From Torymus aiolomorphi (lineage: Eukaryota > Arthropoda > Insecta > Hymenoptera > Torymidae): DNA of 64,000 bases. Every line of letters begins with the position of its first letter. Within the stretch, counting starts at the first letter, position 1. Location of the stretch: assembly GCA_036365515.1 (NCBI GenBank), contig CM070873.1:175266104-175330103 (forward strand). Direction: 5' to 3'. The notes under the pieces were generated by a model, which was not told where the DNA came from, did no database searches, and worked only from the letters and a program-made list of their open reading frames with translations. The position numbers and the translations under genes were made by a program. This document shows positions 12,221-22,360 of the stretch, piece by piece.

Positions 12221-13545
12221 GGAGGGACTACATGCTAGACAGTTGTTACTCCAAGCTAGAATTAATAATTCATTTCAAAATTTCAAATCTAAGGTGAAAA
12301 TAACATGACGGAAGGTTATGCGGAGTCATGTCTTACGGGACTTGAAGCAAATTATACGACTTTTCAGTTACATCACGAGTCAATTCTGAAGCTCGAGGTT
12401 CTTGATAAAACTCATTTTTTAGAACTAACCTCTGTGAATTGGTTGAGGATAGTTTTTTTGTCCGCCGAGGAGAATTTCTTGATTACTTAAAGGCTGTCAG
12501 AAAAAGAGATGCCAATCAAGGCTCCTTCAATTCGAATGTTGCCCCAGTTGCCACTAGTCCTGCTCATGCAACTAACGTTTCGTTTCAATCTTTACCGAAG
12601 GTAGATTTACCAAAGTTTTTCGGGGAAATTCTCGGATTGGAAAAATTTTAGAGACGTCTTTCGTTCAGTCATACATCGTCGCGAAAACTTAACGCCTGTT
12701 CTAAAATTGCATTATCTTCGCACTCACCTTACAGGTGAGGCACTTGAGAAAATTAAATCTCTTCCCATTTCGGGTGATAATTATGAACGAGCATGGAAAG
12801 CACTAATCGAGTATTACGAAAATCAACGTCGAATTGTTAGCTCTCATATTTCAGAGATTTTCTCAGTCAAATCCATGAAGGCAAATACTTCGTTGGAAAT
12901 TAAGCGAATTTATAGGGAAATTTTCAATCCCATCGCAAGTCTAGCATCCCTTGATAGAGCTGATTCGTTAGGCAGTGATTAAATTGTTCATTTTACGCTG
13001 AATTGTCTTGATTTAAATACTCGTAAAGAATGGGAAAAGCATCTAGGTGATAGTGTCGATCCCCCGACATTGGAACAACTTCAAGCCTTCCTTCGAAGTC
13101 AAACCCTCACTCTAGAGGCCATCGAAGCTGGCACTAAATCGTCTTCGAATAATAACCCGAAAACTCAATCATCTAATTCAAAATCTGGTAAACGAGACCA
13201 TGACAATGCTCAGTCAGTTTATTCACATCAAACCTCTTCTTCAAACCCATCAAAAAAGAAATGTTCAATTTGCAATCAATCTAATTTTACAAACAGATGT
13301 GAACGTTTTCTCAATAAAACGATTCCTGAGCGAAAGGAATTGATCAAATCCTCTAATCATTGTTACAATTCTTTAGGGAAGCACAACGTTAGAAATTGTA
13401 CTTCCACGTACCGATGCATTCTGTGCTAAGCATCACACTTTGGTGCACACTGACAGCAATCACGTAATCAGTTCGCCGCAGACTGATCAGATTGACTGTG
13501 TCCAGTACCACTAACTCAAACTGTAGCAACGTTGTCCTTTCCACC
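12221..13545 (+). pseudogene. BEL/Pao-type gag, several frameshifts
   Basis: Gag is the structural particle protein of the retroelement. Successive frames give an N-terminal start (ATG at 12221, MEGLHARQLLLQAR), a middle segment, then the conserved block LPKVDLPKFFGEI (about 12594). This is followed by HYLRTHLTGEALEKI, EYYENQRRIVSSHI and AFLRSQTLTLEAI, typical of the BEL/Pao gag (DUF1759-like) domain. The zinc-knuckle region follows (CSICNQSNFTNRC and a second Cys/His cluster ending near 13470). Stops or shifts occur near 12305, 12440-12490, 12640, 12980 and 13430. Protease, RT and integrase are absent: the copy is cut off where the satellite begins. Confidence 0.85.
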
Positions 13546-15057
13546 CTGTTGAAAATATGCATGTAGATTTTATTCTGATTTTCATATGGAATCCACATAG
13601 AATCCTAATGGAATGAATGTAGATTCCATTCGGATTCCATTTAGATTCCATATGGAAATCAGTCCCAAAACGCCCAGTGGATTTCCACACGGAATTCCAC
13701 GTAGATTCCCACATGGATTTCTATCATAAACATTTTCCGAGCAAAATCCACATGGATTTTCATAAAGATTTCCACGTAGAAATCCATGTAAAAAGTAGGG
13801 GATCCACATGGATTTCCATATGGATTTTTCTTCAACATGGATTTCCGTATGAATTTTTCTACCAACGCTTGCCGAGCAAAATCCGTACGGAATTTCATAA
13901 AGATTTCCATGTAGAAATCCAGGTAAAGGGTAGTTGCTCCACATGTATTTCCGTATGGATTTTACTATCAACACTTGCCGAGCAAAATCCGTATGGATTT
14001 TCATAAAGATTTCCATGTACAAATACAAGTAAAGAGGAGGTACTCCACATGGATTTCTTTATGGGTATAGCTGCTAACATTTGCCGAAGAAAAAGAAAAT
14101 TCGTATGGATATTCGTGATGATTTCCATGTAGAAATCCAGGTAAAGAGTAGGTCGTTCACATGGATTTCATTATGGATTTTGCTACCAACACTTGCCGAA
14201 CAAAATCCGTATGGATTTTTATAAAGATTTCCATGTTGAAATCTTCGTAAAGAGTACGTATATTACTTAGATTTCCATATGGATATATCTACTAACATGT
14301 GCCGAAGAAAATTCGTATGGATATTGGTGAAGATTTCCATGTAGAAATCCAGGTAAAGAGTAGGTGCTCCACATGTATTTCCGTACGGATTTTACTACCA
14401 ACACTTGCCGAGCAAAACCTGTTTGGATTTTCATAAAGATTTCCATGTACAAATCCAAGTAAAGAGGAGGTACTCCACATGGATTTCTTTATGGGTATAG
14501 CTGCTAACATTTGCCGAAGAAAAAGAAAATTCGTATGGATATTCGTGATGATTTCCATGTAGAAATCCAGATAAAGAGTAGGTGGTTCACATGGATTCCC
14601 GTATGGATATAGCTGCTAATATTTGCCGAACAAAATCTGTATGGATTTTTATAAAGATTTCCATGTTAAAATCTACGTAAAGAGTACGTATATTACTTAG
14701 ATTTCCATATGGATATAGCTACTAACATTTGCCGAAGAAAATTCGTATGGATATTGGTGAATATTTCCATGTAGAAATCCAGGTAAAGCGTATGTGGTTC
14801 ACATATGGTTCACATAGATTTCCATATGGATTTTTCTTCCAACACTTGCCGAACAAAATACGTATAGATTTTCATAAAGATTTCCATGTAGAAATCCAGA
14901 TAAAGAGTAGGTGTTCTACATGGATTTCTGTATGGATATAGCTACTAACATTTGCCGAAGAAAATTCATATGGATATTCGTAAAGATTTTCATGTAGAAA
15001 TGTAGGTAAAGAGTAGGTGGTTCACAGAGATTTCCATATGGATTTTTCTTCCAACCC
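13546..15057. repeat. Satellite, ~106-117-bp unit with ~430-bp higher-order repeat
   Basis: The landmark TTGCCGA(G/A)(C/G)AAAAT recurs at about 13872, 13978, 14084, 14195, 14302, 14408, 14514, 14626, 14732, 14849 and 14955, that is every 106-117 bp. Each unit also has GATTTCCATGTAGAAATCCA and ACATGGATTTC blocks; TCCATATGGA is palindromic. Blocks four units apart (14084/14514, 14195/14626, 14302/14732) are much more alike than neighbours, giving a four-unit period of about 430 bp. Many short open frames rich in Met/His/Ile here are repeat artefacts. Confidence 0.93.
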
Positions 15058-15190
15058 TGTTAAAAAAAATTAGCTAAAAAATAGCTAAATAACTGCTAAA
15101 AAATGTAGCGATATCGACCTGAAATACAGATGTATTTCGTTGGAAATTTAGTTATATTATCTGATTTATTTTAGTTAAATTTTTAGCTGT
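15058..15190. repeat. Left part of the repeat into which the gypsy element inserted
   Basis: AT-rich, with repeated TAGCTAAAAAATAG motifs, ending TTTTTAGCTGT at 15190. The sequence resumes at 41865 as CTGTAAATGC. Undisturbed relatives (TTTTTAGCTGTAAATCCACC) occur at about 41920-41940, confirming the junction. Confidence 0.7.
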
Positions 15191-15665
15191 TGTAACGGCC
15201 GGCGCGCGTGCGTGCGCACGTATGTGTGAATCGGTGTGCGCTAAGGAGATATGAGGCGCACCGCGACGGCACGCGCTAATACCGAAGAGGTAAACATCTC
15301 TCATCCTTGCGCAAAGGGCAAGACCGAGAGATGCTTGCGCGTGCCGACGAGGAGACAGGCGATTAGTATCGCTTCTGCCATCGCTGAGGCTACAGCTCGA
15401 GCCGGTGCCTATTTCCCGCGTCCTCCAGATTTTCCCCGGGAGAAGAGAGAGAGAAAGAGTGGGAGAAGTGCACCGGAGTGCAACGAGTGTGGTGCAGTGC
15501 CGAGAGCGAGTGCGAGCGAGGGAGCGGCGCAGCAGCGCAGCCGAGAGATAGAGAGAGAGAGGGACGCCTTCAGCAGCTACCGCGGCCGTGCGAGTGGAAG
15601 AGAGAGACGCCAGCAGCGCAGCTGATCCCGGCTGATCCCCTACTACGGCCGGACTGCCCTAGAAG

Positions 15666-15667
<2 letters not shown>
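15191..15667 (+). repeat. 5' LTR, first segment
   Basis: Begins TGTAACGGCCGGCGCGC, GC-rich. It matches the 3' LTR at 36599-36866 (CTAATACCGAAGAGGTAAAC and GCAAAGGGCAAG shared) and then at 40986-41175, where the homologue is uninterrupted at GGCGAGAGAGAGAGATACGA. LINE-A entered at that GA tract. Confidence 0.88.

Positions 15668-15745
<78 letters not shown>
15668..15745. repeat. GA tract at the 3' junction of LINE-A
   Basis: About 39 GA units, against about 7 in the empty site of the 3' LTR (41174-41189). It is target sequence expanded at the LINE junction. Confidence 0.9.
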
Positions 15746-15749
<4 letters not shown>

Positions 15750-16177
15750 TAAGCCTTTATTTCACCCAACAGGTAAAAATTATAAATCATACAATAATAA
15801 ATACATAAATATCATGACAATATACATATGAGAAAACATATGAAAACACGTGTATAAAATAAATATAAAAAAATAAATATTAAAAAAAAACAAAGAAGTC
15901 ATCAATGTTACTAGTTAGAGAAAAATGTAAATAAAAAATTACTAACAAAGCTTTGGTCAAGCCAAGTAACACTAATAGTATGAATATAAAAAGCACTTCA
16001 AGAAGTGTTAACTAGTGGTGACTAGTGGTCGATATCACAGTTAGCGCTAATTGTTAAACAATATTAGCTAAGTCGAGAGGCAAGATAGCCAGAATTTAAT
16101 TCGATAAAAACAGATAATAACAACAATACTTAAAAGTAGTAATACTAATAAAGCTGCATGCTGACCCGCAGAGAGGG

Positions 16178-18973
16178 CTACGAGTCCAAGTCTAAAAGAT
16201 ATTGACGTACCGCCCTCTTGAAGGAAAAGATTGACGGTGAGTGGCGAAGGGAAGAAGGAAGAGAGTTCCAGAGACGGGCACCTTGAACTTGAAAACTGCG
16301 AGCACCCGATTCAGTGCTCACCAAAGGGACTTTAAGATCTTGTTCCTGACGGGCACCCCTACTAGAAGACCTGGGAGTATAGGCCGAAAAAAACTCGGCA
16401 AGGTAGCCTGGCTCTTTGAGTTTTAAAACTTTGAAAAGTAAAATCGCCATGAAATAAAGTCGGCACGAATCAGTGAGGAGCCAGTCCAGATGTCTTCTAA
16501 AGGGGGAGATATGCTCATCCCTCCTAATACCAAAAATGTACCTCACACATGAATTGGAGAGTCTCTGAAGTCGAGTACGTTGTTCAGTGCTAGCGTCAAG
16601 AGTTACCACAGAGCAGTAGTCAAGATGGGGTTGGACTAGAGACTCGACTAATCTTTTGCGGAGGGTCTCGGTGGTACATGCCCTAATGAACCGCAGACTA
16701 TAGAGGGCTTTGTTAACTTTCTTCGTAATTTGGTCAATGTACGGTTTCCATGTCAGTTTACTGTCCAATGTAACATCAAGACTCACGACCTCATCACTGA
16801 ACGGGATGAGGACCCCGTCTCGCAGCCCGACGCCAGGTAAACCCAATGAATTAATATCATTAATATTGCGCTTAGAACCGAAAATTATCGCTTTAGTTTT
16901 CCGAGCGTTGAGCTGCAGACCAGAGGCCTCCGCCCATTCAGCAACCAGTCGTGCCGCATCAGATAGCCGAGTTATGCCATCCAAGATATTTTCCTTGGTG
17001 ATATGAAGAAAGATCTGGAGGTCGTCTGCATAAAAAATGTGCTGAGCTGCACAACCACAGTGAGTGTCCGTAAGGTCGTTGACATATAAACAGAAGAGTA
17101 GGGGACCCAGAACGGACCCCTGTGGAACTCCCAGATTAGTTTCCAACCATTCTGCATTAGTATCATTTCTTGATAACACTATCTGGGAGCGCCCCTGCAG
17201 ATAGGATTTAATCCACAGGAGAGCCGCTCTGGAGAACCCGGGCCTTTGAAGTTTGGATAGCAGTTTAGTCGGAGAGATAGTGTCAAAGGCTTTACTGAAA
17301 TCAAACAGTAGTAAAAGAGTCACTTTCCTTTTGTCTACGGCCATACGTATGTCGTCTGTCAGTTTAAGTAGTGCAGTTTGCGTGCTGTGGTGTTTGCGAA
17401 AACCGGTCTGGAGGGGATCGAGTAGAGCATGTTTATTAAGATACTCCGTAATTTGGGTGTGGGCTATCTTATCGAGAACTTTGGAGAGAAAGCATAGTAG
17501 TGCAATAGGCCGAAAATCAGAAACACACGAAGGAGCAGTGATTTTCTTTAAAGCAACTAACTGCGCCTGCTTCCAAGCCCGCGGAAAGATGCCCTGCGCA
17601 AAAGAGAAGTTAAAGATGTTGACAATAAAATCCCCAATCACCGGAAGAGCCTTAACTATCACTGACTGAGGAACTCCATCCACCCCTTTCGACTGAGAGG
17701 AGAAGTGAGAGGTGGCCAGGACCACATCATTGATGTTAACCGGTTGAAATGAAAAACCCTCATCACTAGCAGTCGAAATAAAGTCCATAGCCTCTTTGAT
17801 ATTTTCAAGAGGTGAGATGGAGATTCCCGCAAAGTGAGCGTTAAGCTCTCCCGGGGTGAAACCGATAGAATCCTCCTCATTTCGCTTAGGCAAGAGGCCG
17901 AGGTTACGCATTTCCTTCCAAATGTTTCTGCCATCGTTAAGGGCGTCCGAGAGATGCTGATGAAGATAGGAGTTACGCTCCTGTGTTATGCGAACGTCGA
18001 CCTCGTTGCTGAGCCGAAGAAACTCATCAAATAAATCTGCACGACTAGTGCGCTTATAACGCCTATACGTAGCATCACGCTTATTGATGAGTTGCCTCAA
18101 CTCTGGCCCAAACCAGGGAGCATGTTTATTTTTGAGGCAAACCGATTTTATAGGCGCCAATGTATCTATTGCAATGTTAAGATTAAAATTCAAATTATTT
18201 AAAGCTTCCTCCAGATCGGTTTCAATGGAGTTTGTGGCCACCCAGTCGCAGCGAGACAGCAGCACATTGAGTGACTCCGGGCAAACCTTGTTAAAATCAC
18301 GGTACGAGAAAGAGGTCCTAGGGGGACTTGCCGTGAAGATGTCTATAGTCACATCAATGATGCTGTGCTTACCAAAGACAGGTAGCCACTCATTCCGCCA
18401 GTCTAAGGTGACGTCATTCTCGTCAGTCAAGACAACGTCAATCCAGGTGTGTGAGGTGGGGGTTCTATGAGTAGGGCCGTGAGGGACAATTTGAAGAGAT
18501 AACTCTTTAATAATGCGTCTGATGGTGGTGACATCATCATTCGCTGACAATAAATTGGCATTAAGGTCGCCCATAATAACCTTATGACTAAACTCGGAAC
18601 TTAGATCACGCAAAACAAGAAAGAAATCAGAGTTCTTTTGTATGGGAATCTTCGGAGGTCGATAGATTATTCCAACAAGAACAGGAGGAGAGTCGCCCTG
18701 CTGCACCGTACAAAAAAGATACTCAGGGGTACCCGGCTTGCCGGGACCCAGAGAGTTCGAAAATTCAAGTTTCTTGATATGAAAATCATTTCTTACATAC
18801 AGGACAACTCCCCTTCCATTTGTGTTACGATCTTGCCTAAGCACCGAGTAACCAGGGATGTTAATAATATTGTCATCAACAATGGGGCCTAACCATGATT
18901 TAGCAATACCAAAAATGTGATAGGAGGGATTGTCCGCCAGGAACAATCGAAGGCTCTCAATATGAGCTCTCAA
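16178..18973 (-). CDS. LINE-A ORF2: endonuclease plus reverse transcriptase
   Basis: About 930 residues in this span; the frame is open up to the ORF1 stop at 19048. An apurinic-type endonuclease (about residues 1-230: VNINSLR just upstream, GDLNANLL, TWIDVVLTD, FGKHSIID) is followed by RT (about 440-720: DFRPIALLCFLSKVLD, TGFRKHHSTQTALL, DFSKAFDTI, GVPQGSVLGPLLFCLYVND, FYADDLQIF) and a CR1/Jockey-like C-terminus (GARLWNSLPSSLR). RT catalytic YADD is present. The endonuclease catalytic Glu expected in the GISESWL-type motif is Lys25 (GIAKSWL), and the usual SDH is GKH, so nicking may be lost. The first ATG-encoded Met is residue 134 (18574), inside the endonuclease, so initiation must be unusual. 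Confidence 0.92.
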   Translation of the reverse strand: MRAHIESLRLFLADNPSYHIFGIAKSWLGPIVDDNIINIPGYSVLRQDRNTNGRGVVLYVRNDFHIKKLEFSNSLGPGKPGTPEYLFCTVQQGDSPPVLVGIIYRPPKIPIQKNSDFFLVLRDLSSEFSHKVIMGDLNANLLSANDDVTTIRRIIKELSLQIVPHGPTHRTPTSHTWIDVVLTDENDVTLDWRNEWLPVFGKHSIIDVTIDIFTASPPRTSFSYRDFNKVCPESLNVLLSRCDWVATNSIETDLEEALNNLNFNLNIAIDTLAPIKSVCLKNKHAPWFGPELRQLINKRDATYRRYKRTSRADLFDEFLRLSNEVDVRITQERNSYLHQHLSDALNDGRNIWKEMRNLGLLPKRNEEDSIGFTPGELNAHFAGISISPLENIKEAMDFISTASDEGFSFQPVNINDVVLATSHFSSQSKGVDGVPQSVIVKALPVIGDFIVNIFNFSFAQGIFPRAWKQAQLVALKKITAPSCVSDFRPIALLCFLSKVLDKIAHTQITEYLNKHALLDPLQTGFRKHHSTQTALLKLTDDIRMAVDKRKVTLLLLFDFSKAFDTISPTKLLSKLQRPGFSRAALLWIKSYLQGRSQIVLSRNDTNAEWLETNLGVPQGSVLGPLLFCLYVNDLTDTHCGCAAQHIFYADDLQIFLHITKENILDGITRLSDAARLVAEWAEASGLQLNARKTKAIIFGSKRNINDINSLGLPGVGLRDGVLIPFSDEVVSLDVTLDSKLTWKPYIDQITKKVNKALYSLRFIRACTTETLRKRLVESLVQPHLDYCSVVTLDASTEQRTRLQRLSNSCVRYIFGIRRDEHISPFRRHLDWLLTDSCRLYFMAILLFKVLKLKEPGYLAEFFSAYTPRSSSRGARQEQDLKVPLVSTESGARSFQVQGARLWNSLPSSLRHSPSIFSFKRAVRQYLLDLDS

Positions 18974-19045
18974 CGAGTTAATGTTAACAAAACCCGCCTT
19001 GAAGGAACCACCATCCCTCCTCCCAGTACCACTTGGTGCAGCCAG

Positions 19046-21058
19046 TCAGGGCGCATGCACCGACTTACTTGCCAGAGCTGGCTCCCTGGCGTCACGTCCT
19101 TTACTTCCTTTGTCATGACAGTCAGTAGCGGTGACGTCGACGTCAGTGGTTGGCCTGAGTTTTTTAGGAGCAATCTGGCTCGCCGTGAGAATGACCTGTA
19201 AGTCAGCGGCCGAGGCAAAAACGTGCGCACGCTCGCCCCCCCTGCGCCTAGCCAGGAACACTCCACCTGAATGCCAAACGTACCTGAAGCCAAGCTCCTG
19301 AGCAGTATGCCTCAAGTTTTTAAACAACAAAAATTTATTATGAGGCAGTAATTCATTAATTAAGATTTTACGTTTGGGCAGGCAGGCAGAGAGCTCCGGA
19401 TCAAGAAGCACGGGGTTGATATCATTGGTGGTAAAGTAATTGTGAGCGAGCGCCCGCTTCGCTTTCATGACGTCCCTGACAAGTGCACCACTGGTAAGCC
19501 TCACAATGCAAGAGGGCAGCTCGCCAGGACGAGATGCCAAGCCACTCCCTGTCTTACCACCTCCCTCCACGAGCCGGCTCTGCGGGCGAAGGACCCGAAC
19601 ATCAGCAACGTTATTCCTATCCAAAGATGTAAGGATGGAGCCGAGCACTGCAAAGGCCACGTGCCTCAGTCTATCGTCGGATAACTCCGAGTCTACATTT
19701 AAAATACCGTGCAACGTGACCTCACAGCACTCGGCACCAACGCCGCCAGGCTCCGCGGCGTCCACCCCAGAGCAGGAGCGCGGAGAGGGGGTCGAGTTAG
19801 TAGTGTCGACGTGCGGGTCAGAGGCAGCAGTAGTATAAGGAACCGGCGCGGAGGGACCGCAGTCAATGCTTAAATTATCACTTAAATTACTAGACTTAAA
19901 ATTAGAATTAAAAACAGAGTTTCGGTGAGCACCCTGGAAAGATTTGATGACATTACTGGTTTCAGTAATTGAACTCTTAAGCGATTTATTTTCAACTAGC
20001 AGCGAGTCAATTTTGTGATTCAGACTGAAAATAGTCTGAACCTGAGAGGATATCAAGTCCTCGAGAGCCCCGACCCGCGCCGACAGTCTCCTTCTACCAT
20101 CTTCGTCAGAGAGTAGCGAGGAGACACTGCGAGACGCAGGGCCACGACTATCGAGGGACCTGATATCATCCAACTGCTGTTGAATCATATCAAACCTTTG
20201 AAAAAATATCTCCAGGGTGCTCACCGGAATCAGGGTATGCGTAAAACCACACAGATTAGGATCGCCCAGCGGTGACGAAAGTACAGGCGATGATGACGTG
20301 GACCCAGCAGTGGCGTCAGCGACATCAACATCAGCAGTGTCAGCGACAGCAGCAGCGACATCAACATTGACGACAGGAGCAGCAGCAGCATCGGTGACAG
20401 GTGCGGCAGCAAGCAGAGGCGAGGCAACAGTCGGTGATGACTGCGCAGCAGATGGTGATAAAGAAGGCCCCTGTGAGCCGACAACCCGAGCAGCATCGTC
20501 ATAGGAGCCGTGCGACGAGTCAAGGCGCGCCTGCCGAACGGCTTCCCGCGCGACACCCGGCGTATCGATGACGGCGCTGAGTGAGGAGGGAGCGGCCAGC
20601 TGAGAGCGACGGGCTCGGAACGGCGACGGCACTGCCGGCGTCGAAGCGCCGAGCGGCGCTCGATGGTGGGGCGACGCTCGAGGTGCTGGCAGCGCGTCTC
20701 GCTGCTGTGCCGTCACCGAGGCACGCAGGCTCACCTGACTAACAGAAGTATTCGACTTCGACGGCACTGACGGCTGCTTGGTGGTGGTGCCCAGCGACAC
20801 TGTTGGCTGCTTGCCGAAGGAGCACTGCGGCGATGAAGTTGCGGATGTAGACGCGCTCTTTGCTGTCCTTGTTGCTGTCGTCTGCTTGGCAGTGGTTTTG
20901 GCAGCTGGCTTGCGCTGCTTCCTGCATTTATCACACTGCGCCCCCTTTTTTTTGCCAGAGCAACGTGTATGACACAGTTGCTGGCAGGTAGGGAACGTGC
21001 TAATGGGTGGAGTGGATGCATCACCGCACACTGGGCAGGTGACCAGTGCAGCCGACAT
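19046..21058 (-). CDS. LINE-A ORF1: zinc-finger, coiled-coil, FP-like RNA-binding protein
   Basis: 670 residues. A PHD/RING-like Cys/His finger opens the protein (residues 8-45: CPVCGDA..TFPTCQQLCHTRC..QCDKC). A long Ser/Ala/Pro/Thr-rich low-complexity region follows (about 50-280). A coiled coil lies at about 285-370 (IFFQRFDMIQQQLDDI, LNHKIDSLLVENKSLKS). The last ~200 residues (VTLHGI..., INELLPHNKFLLFKNLRHTA, FRYVWHSGGVFLARRR) resemble the baculovirus FP-protein C-terminal domain found in ORF1 of many insect LINEs. It probably coats LINE RNA. The frame ends in TGA at 19048-19046, followed in the same frame by ORF2. The assignment to an FP-like domain is by recognition only. Confidence 0.85.
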   Translation of the reverse strand: MSAALVTCPVCGDASTPPISTFPTCQQLCHTRCSGKKKGAQCDKCRKQRKPAAKTTAKQTTATRTAKSASTSATSSPQCSFGKQPTVSLGTTTKQPSVPSKSNTSVSQVSLRASVTAQQRDALPAPRASPHHRAPLGASTPAVPSPFRARRSQLAAPSSLSAVIDTPGVAREAVRQARLDSSHGSYDDAARVVGSQGPSLSPSAAQSSPTVASPLLAAAPVTDAAAAPVVNVDVAAAVADTADVDVADATAGSTSSSPVLSSPLGDPNLCGFTHTLIPVSTLEIFFQRFDMIQQQLDDIRSLDSRGPASRSVSSLLSDEDGRRRLSARVGALEDLISSQVQTIFSLNHKIDSLLVENKSLKSSITETSNVIKSFQGAHRNSVFNSNFKSSNLSDNLSIDCGPSAPVPYTTAASDPHVDTTNSTPSPRSCSGVDAAEPGGVGAECCEVTLHGILNVDSELSDDRLRHVAFAVLGSILTSLDRNNVADVRVLRPQSRLVEGGGKTGSGLASRPGELPSCIVRLTSGALVRDVMKAKRALAHNYFTTNDINPVLLDPELSACLPKRKILINELLPHNKFLLFKNLRHTAQELGFRYVWHSGGVFLARRRGGERAHVFASAADLQVILTASQIAPKKLRPTTDVDVTATDCHDKGSKGRDAREPALASKSVHAP

Positions 21059-21402
21059 GATGGTAGCCAGGCGAAATTAAAGTTGGCGCCGGCGATTGCG
21101 GCTGCGCAAGGAAGGCACGCAGGTTGGCCAACTGTTGAGCAAGTAGGTGTTTGTTTGGCTTGCCCGCGACGGTCCCGCCAAAACTCCCGCCGCACTCCTA
21201 ACCTCTCCAGGACGAATGCACGAAGAAAATACGGTCTCCCGGCTCAAAAAAAAGGAGCCACGCAGATTATGCTCCGGTCACATGGAGCCTGCGGGAGACC
21301 GGACAGTCTAAAAGTATACAGACTCACACCGGAGCCGTGAGTAAAGGTGAAAAAGCGCTCAAAGTCGGAGCGATAAGAACAGCGTGCTAGTACGTACCTG
21401 GG

Positions 21403-21405
<3 letters not shown>

Positions 21406-21454
<49 letters not shown>
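21406..21454. repeat. GA tract at the 5' junction of LINE-A
   Basis: About 24 GA units, followed by TACGACGCGCGCGGC, which continues the LTR exactly as in the uninterrupted 3' LTR (41190). Confidence 0.9.
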
Positions 21455-21456
<2 letters not shown>

Positions 21457-21961
21457 CGACGCGCGCGGCAACCAACGCCGCCCGGCCTGACTCTCTGCAG
21501 CAGCCTGTTCTTCGCGAGGTAAGTTCTGGCCAGGCGATCGCGCGCTTCCCCCGCGGATGGCGAGCGTCCGGGAAGCGAGACTCGCCGAAGAGCGCGCGAG
21601 TGCCGATCGCGCGCGGCGATCGGCCTACTTCGGCTCGAGTTGGTGTGCGCGTACGTGTGTGCTACCGAGCGCACACGTACTTTGCATGCGCGGGTGCACC
21701 ACCCGTATCGGCGCGTATAGAGAATACGCGCCGCGTGTATTTCAGTTCGTCTGCCCGAGGGGCAATAAAGGCAAAGTCCTTTTTTTAAGAACGTGTACGC
21801 TAGTGATTTAATACACCCGTTCTGATCCCTTTTCCTAGTCGGTGGCACGGCGGTATAGAATGCCACCGGCCTTCGCGGGCGCGAGTACGCAGTACTCGCG
21901 CAATTCTGAGCAGTCGAGGAAGCACGCGCGAGAGAGAGTGCGACAGCGAAGTCGCGCGTTG
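21455..21961 (+). repeat. 5' LTR, middle segment, with polyadenylation signal and hairpins
   Basis: Matches 41190-41673. It contains GGCAATAAAGGCAAAGTCC (about 21760), a likely LTR polyadenylation signal. A perfect 9-bp stem is GCCGATCGC/GCGATCGGC (21602-21610/21616-21624). A second hairpin, GTACGTGTG/CACACGTAC (21651-21659/21672-21680), lies between two TGCGCG copies and is absent from the 3' LTR. The segment ends at the target GCGTTG of TIR-B. Confidence 0.85.
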
Positions 21962-22360
21962 CACAAAGTTGGGATTTGAATTTTTGATGGACAAAAAGGC
22001 TAGAGCCCCCAATTCTTCATCAATTTGAATGAATTTTTTTTTTAAATTAAAGGTAAGACAATTTAGAATATATCGCACGAGCCCAAATTTAAATTTTTTT
22101 TTTTTTTTTTTTTATTAACATACAAACTATGTGACGAGGGTTAACCTCGCACTTTCTCATCAAACTCGCGTAATAAAAGTTATATATCATTATATATACA
22201 CATAATTAATGTACAATTGTATTTTAGTTATATAAAATCAATACATACTCATATATGATAATATATTGAAATATATAATTCATATATAACTATATAAGTT
22301 ATATAAAATTCAATATATTCCAGGGTAAAAAAAGTTATATATAATTATATATAATTTATA

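Larger units (their letters stand above)
15746..21405 (-). mobile_element. LINE-A: CR1/Jockey-superfamily non-LTR retrotransposon
   Basis: Minus-strand element of ~5.66 kb with two long ORFs, a 5' UTR (21405-21059) and a 3' UTR (16177-15746). It ends AATAAAGGCTTATCTATC, so the polyadenylation signal is close to the end, and runs into TC repeats. It sits inside a (GA)n tract of the gypsy 5' LTR with GA on both sides. Both reading frames are long and open, indicating a young full-length insertion. ORF1 and ORF2 are in the same frame, separated by a single TGA. Confidence 0.88.

Noticed and set aside
13511..14941. Several overlapping Met/His/Ile-rich open frames on both strands
   Set aside because: They follow the satellite units; codon pattern repeats with the ~107-bp period.
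19442..20504. Plus-strand frames of 80-128 residues
   Set aside because: Shadows of LINE-A ORF1 on the other strand.
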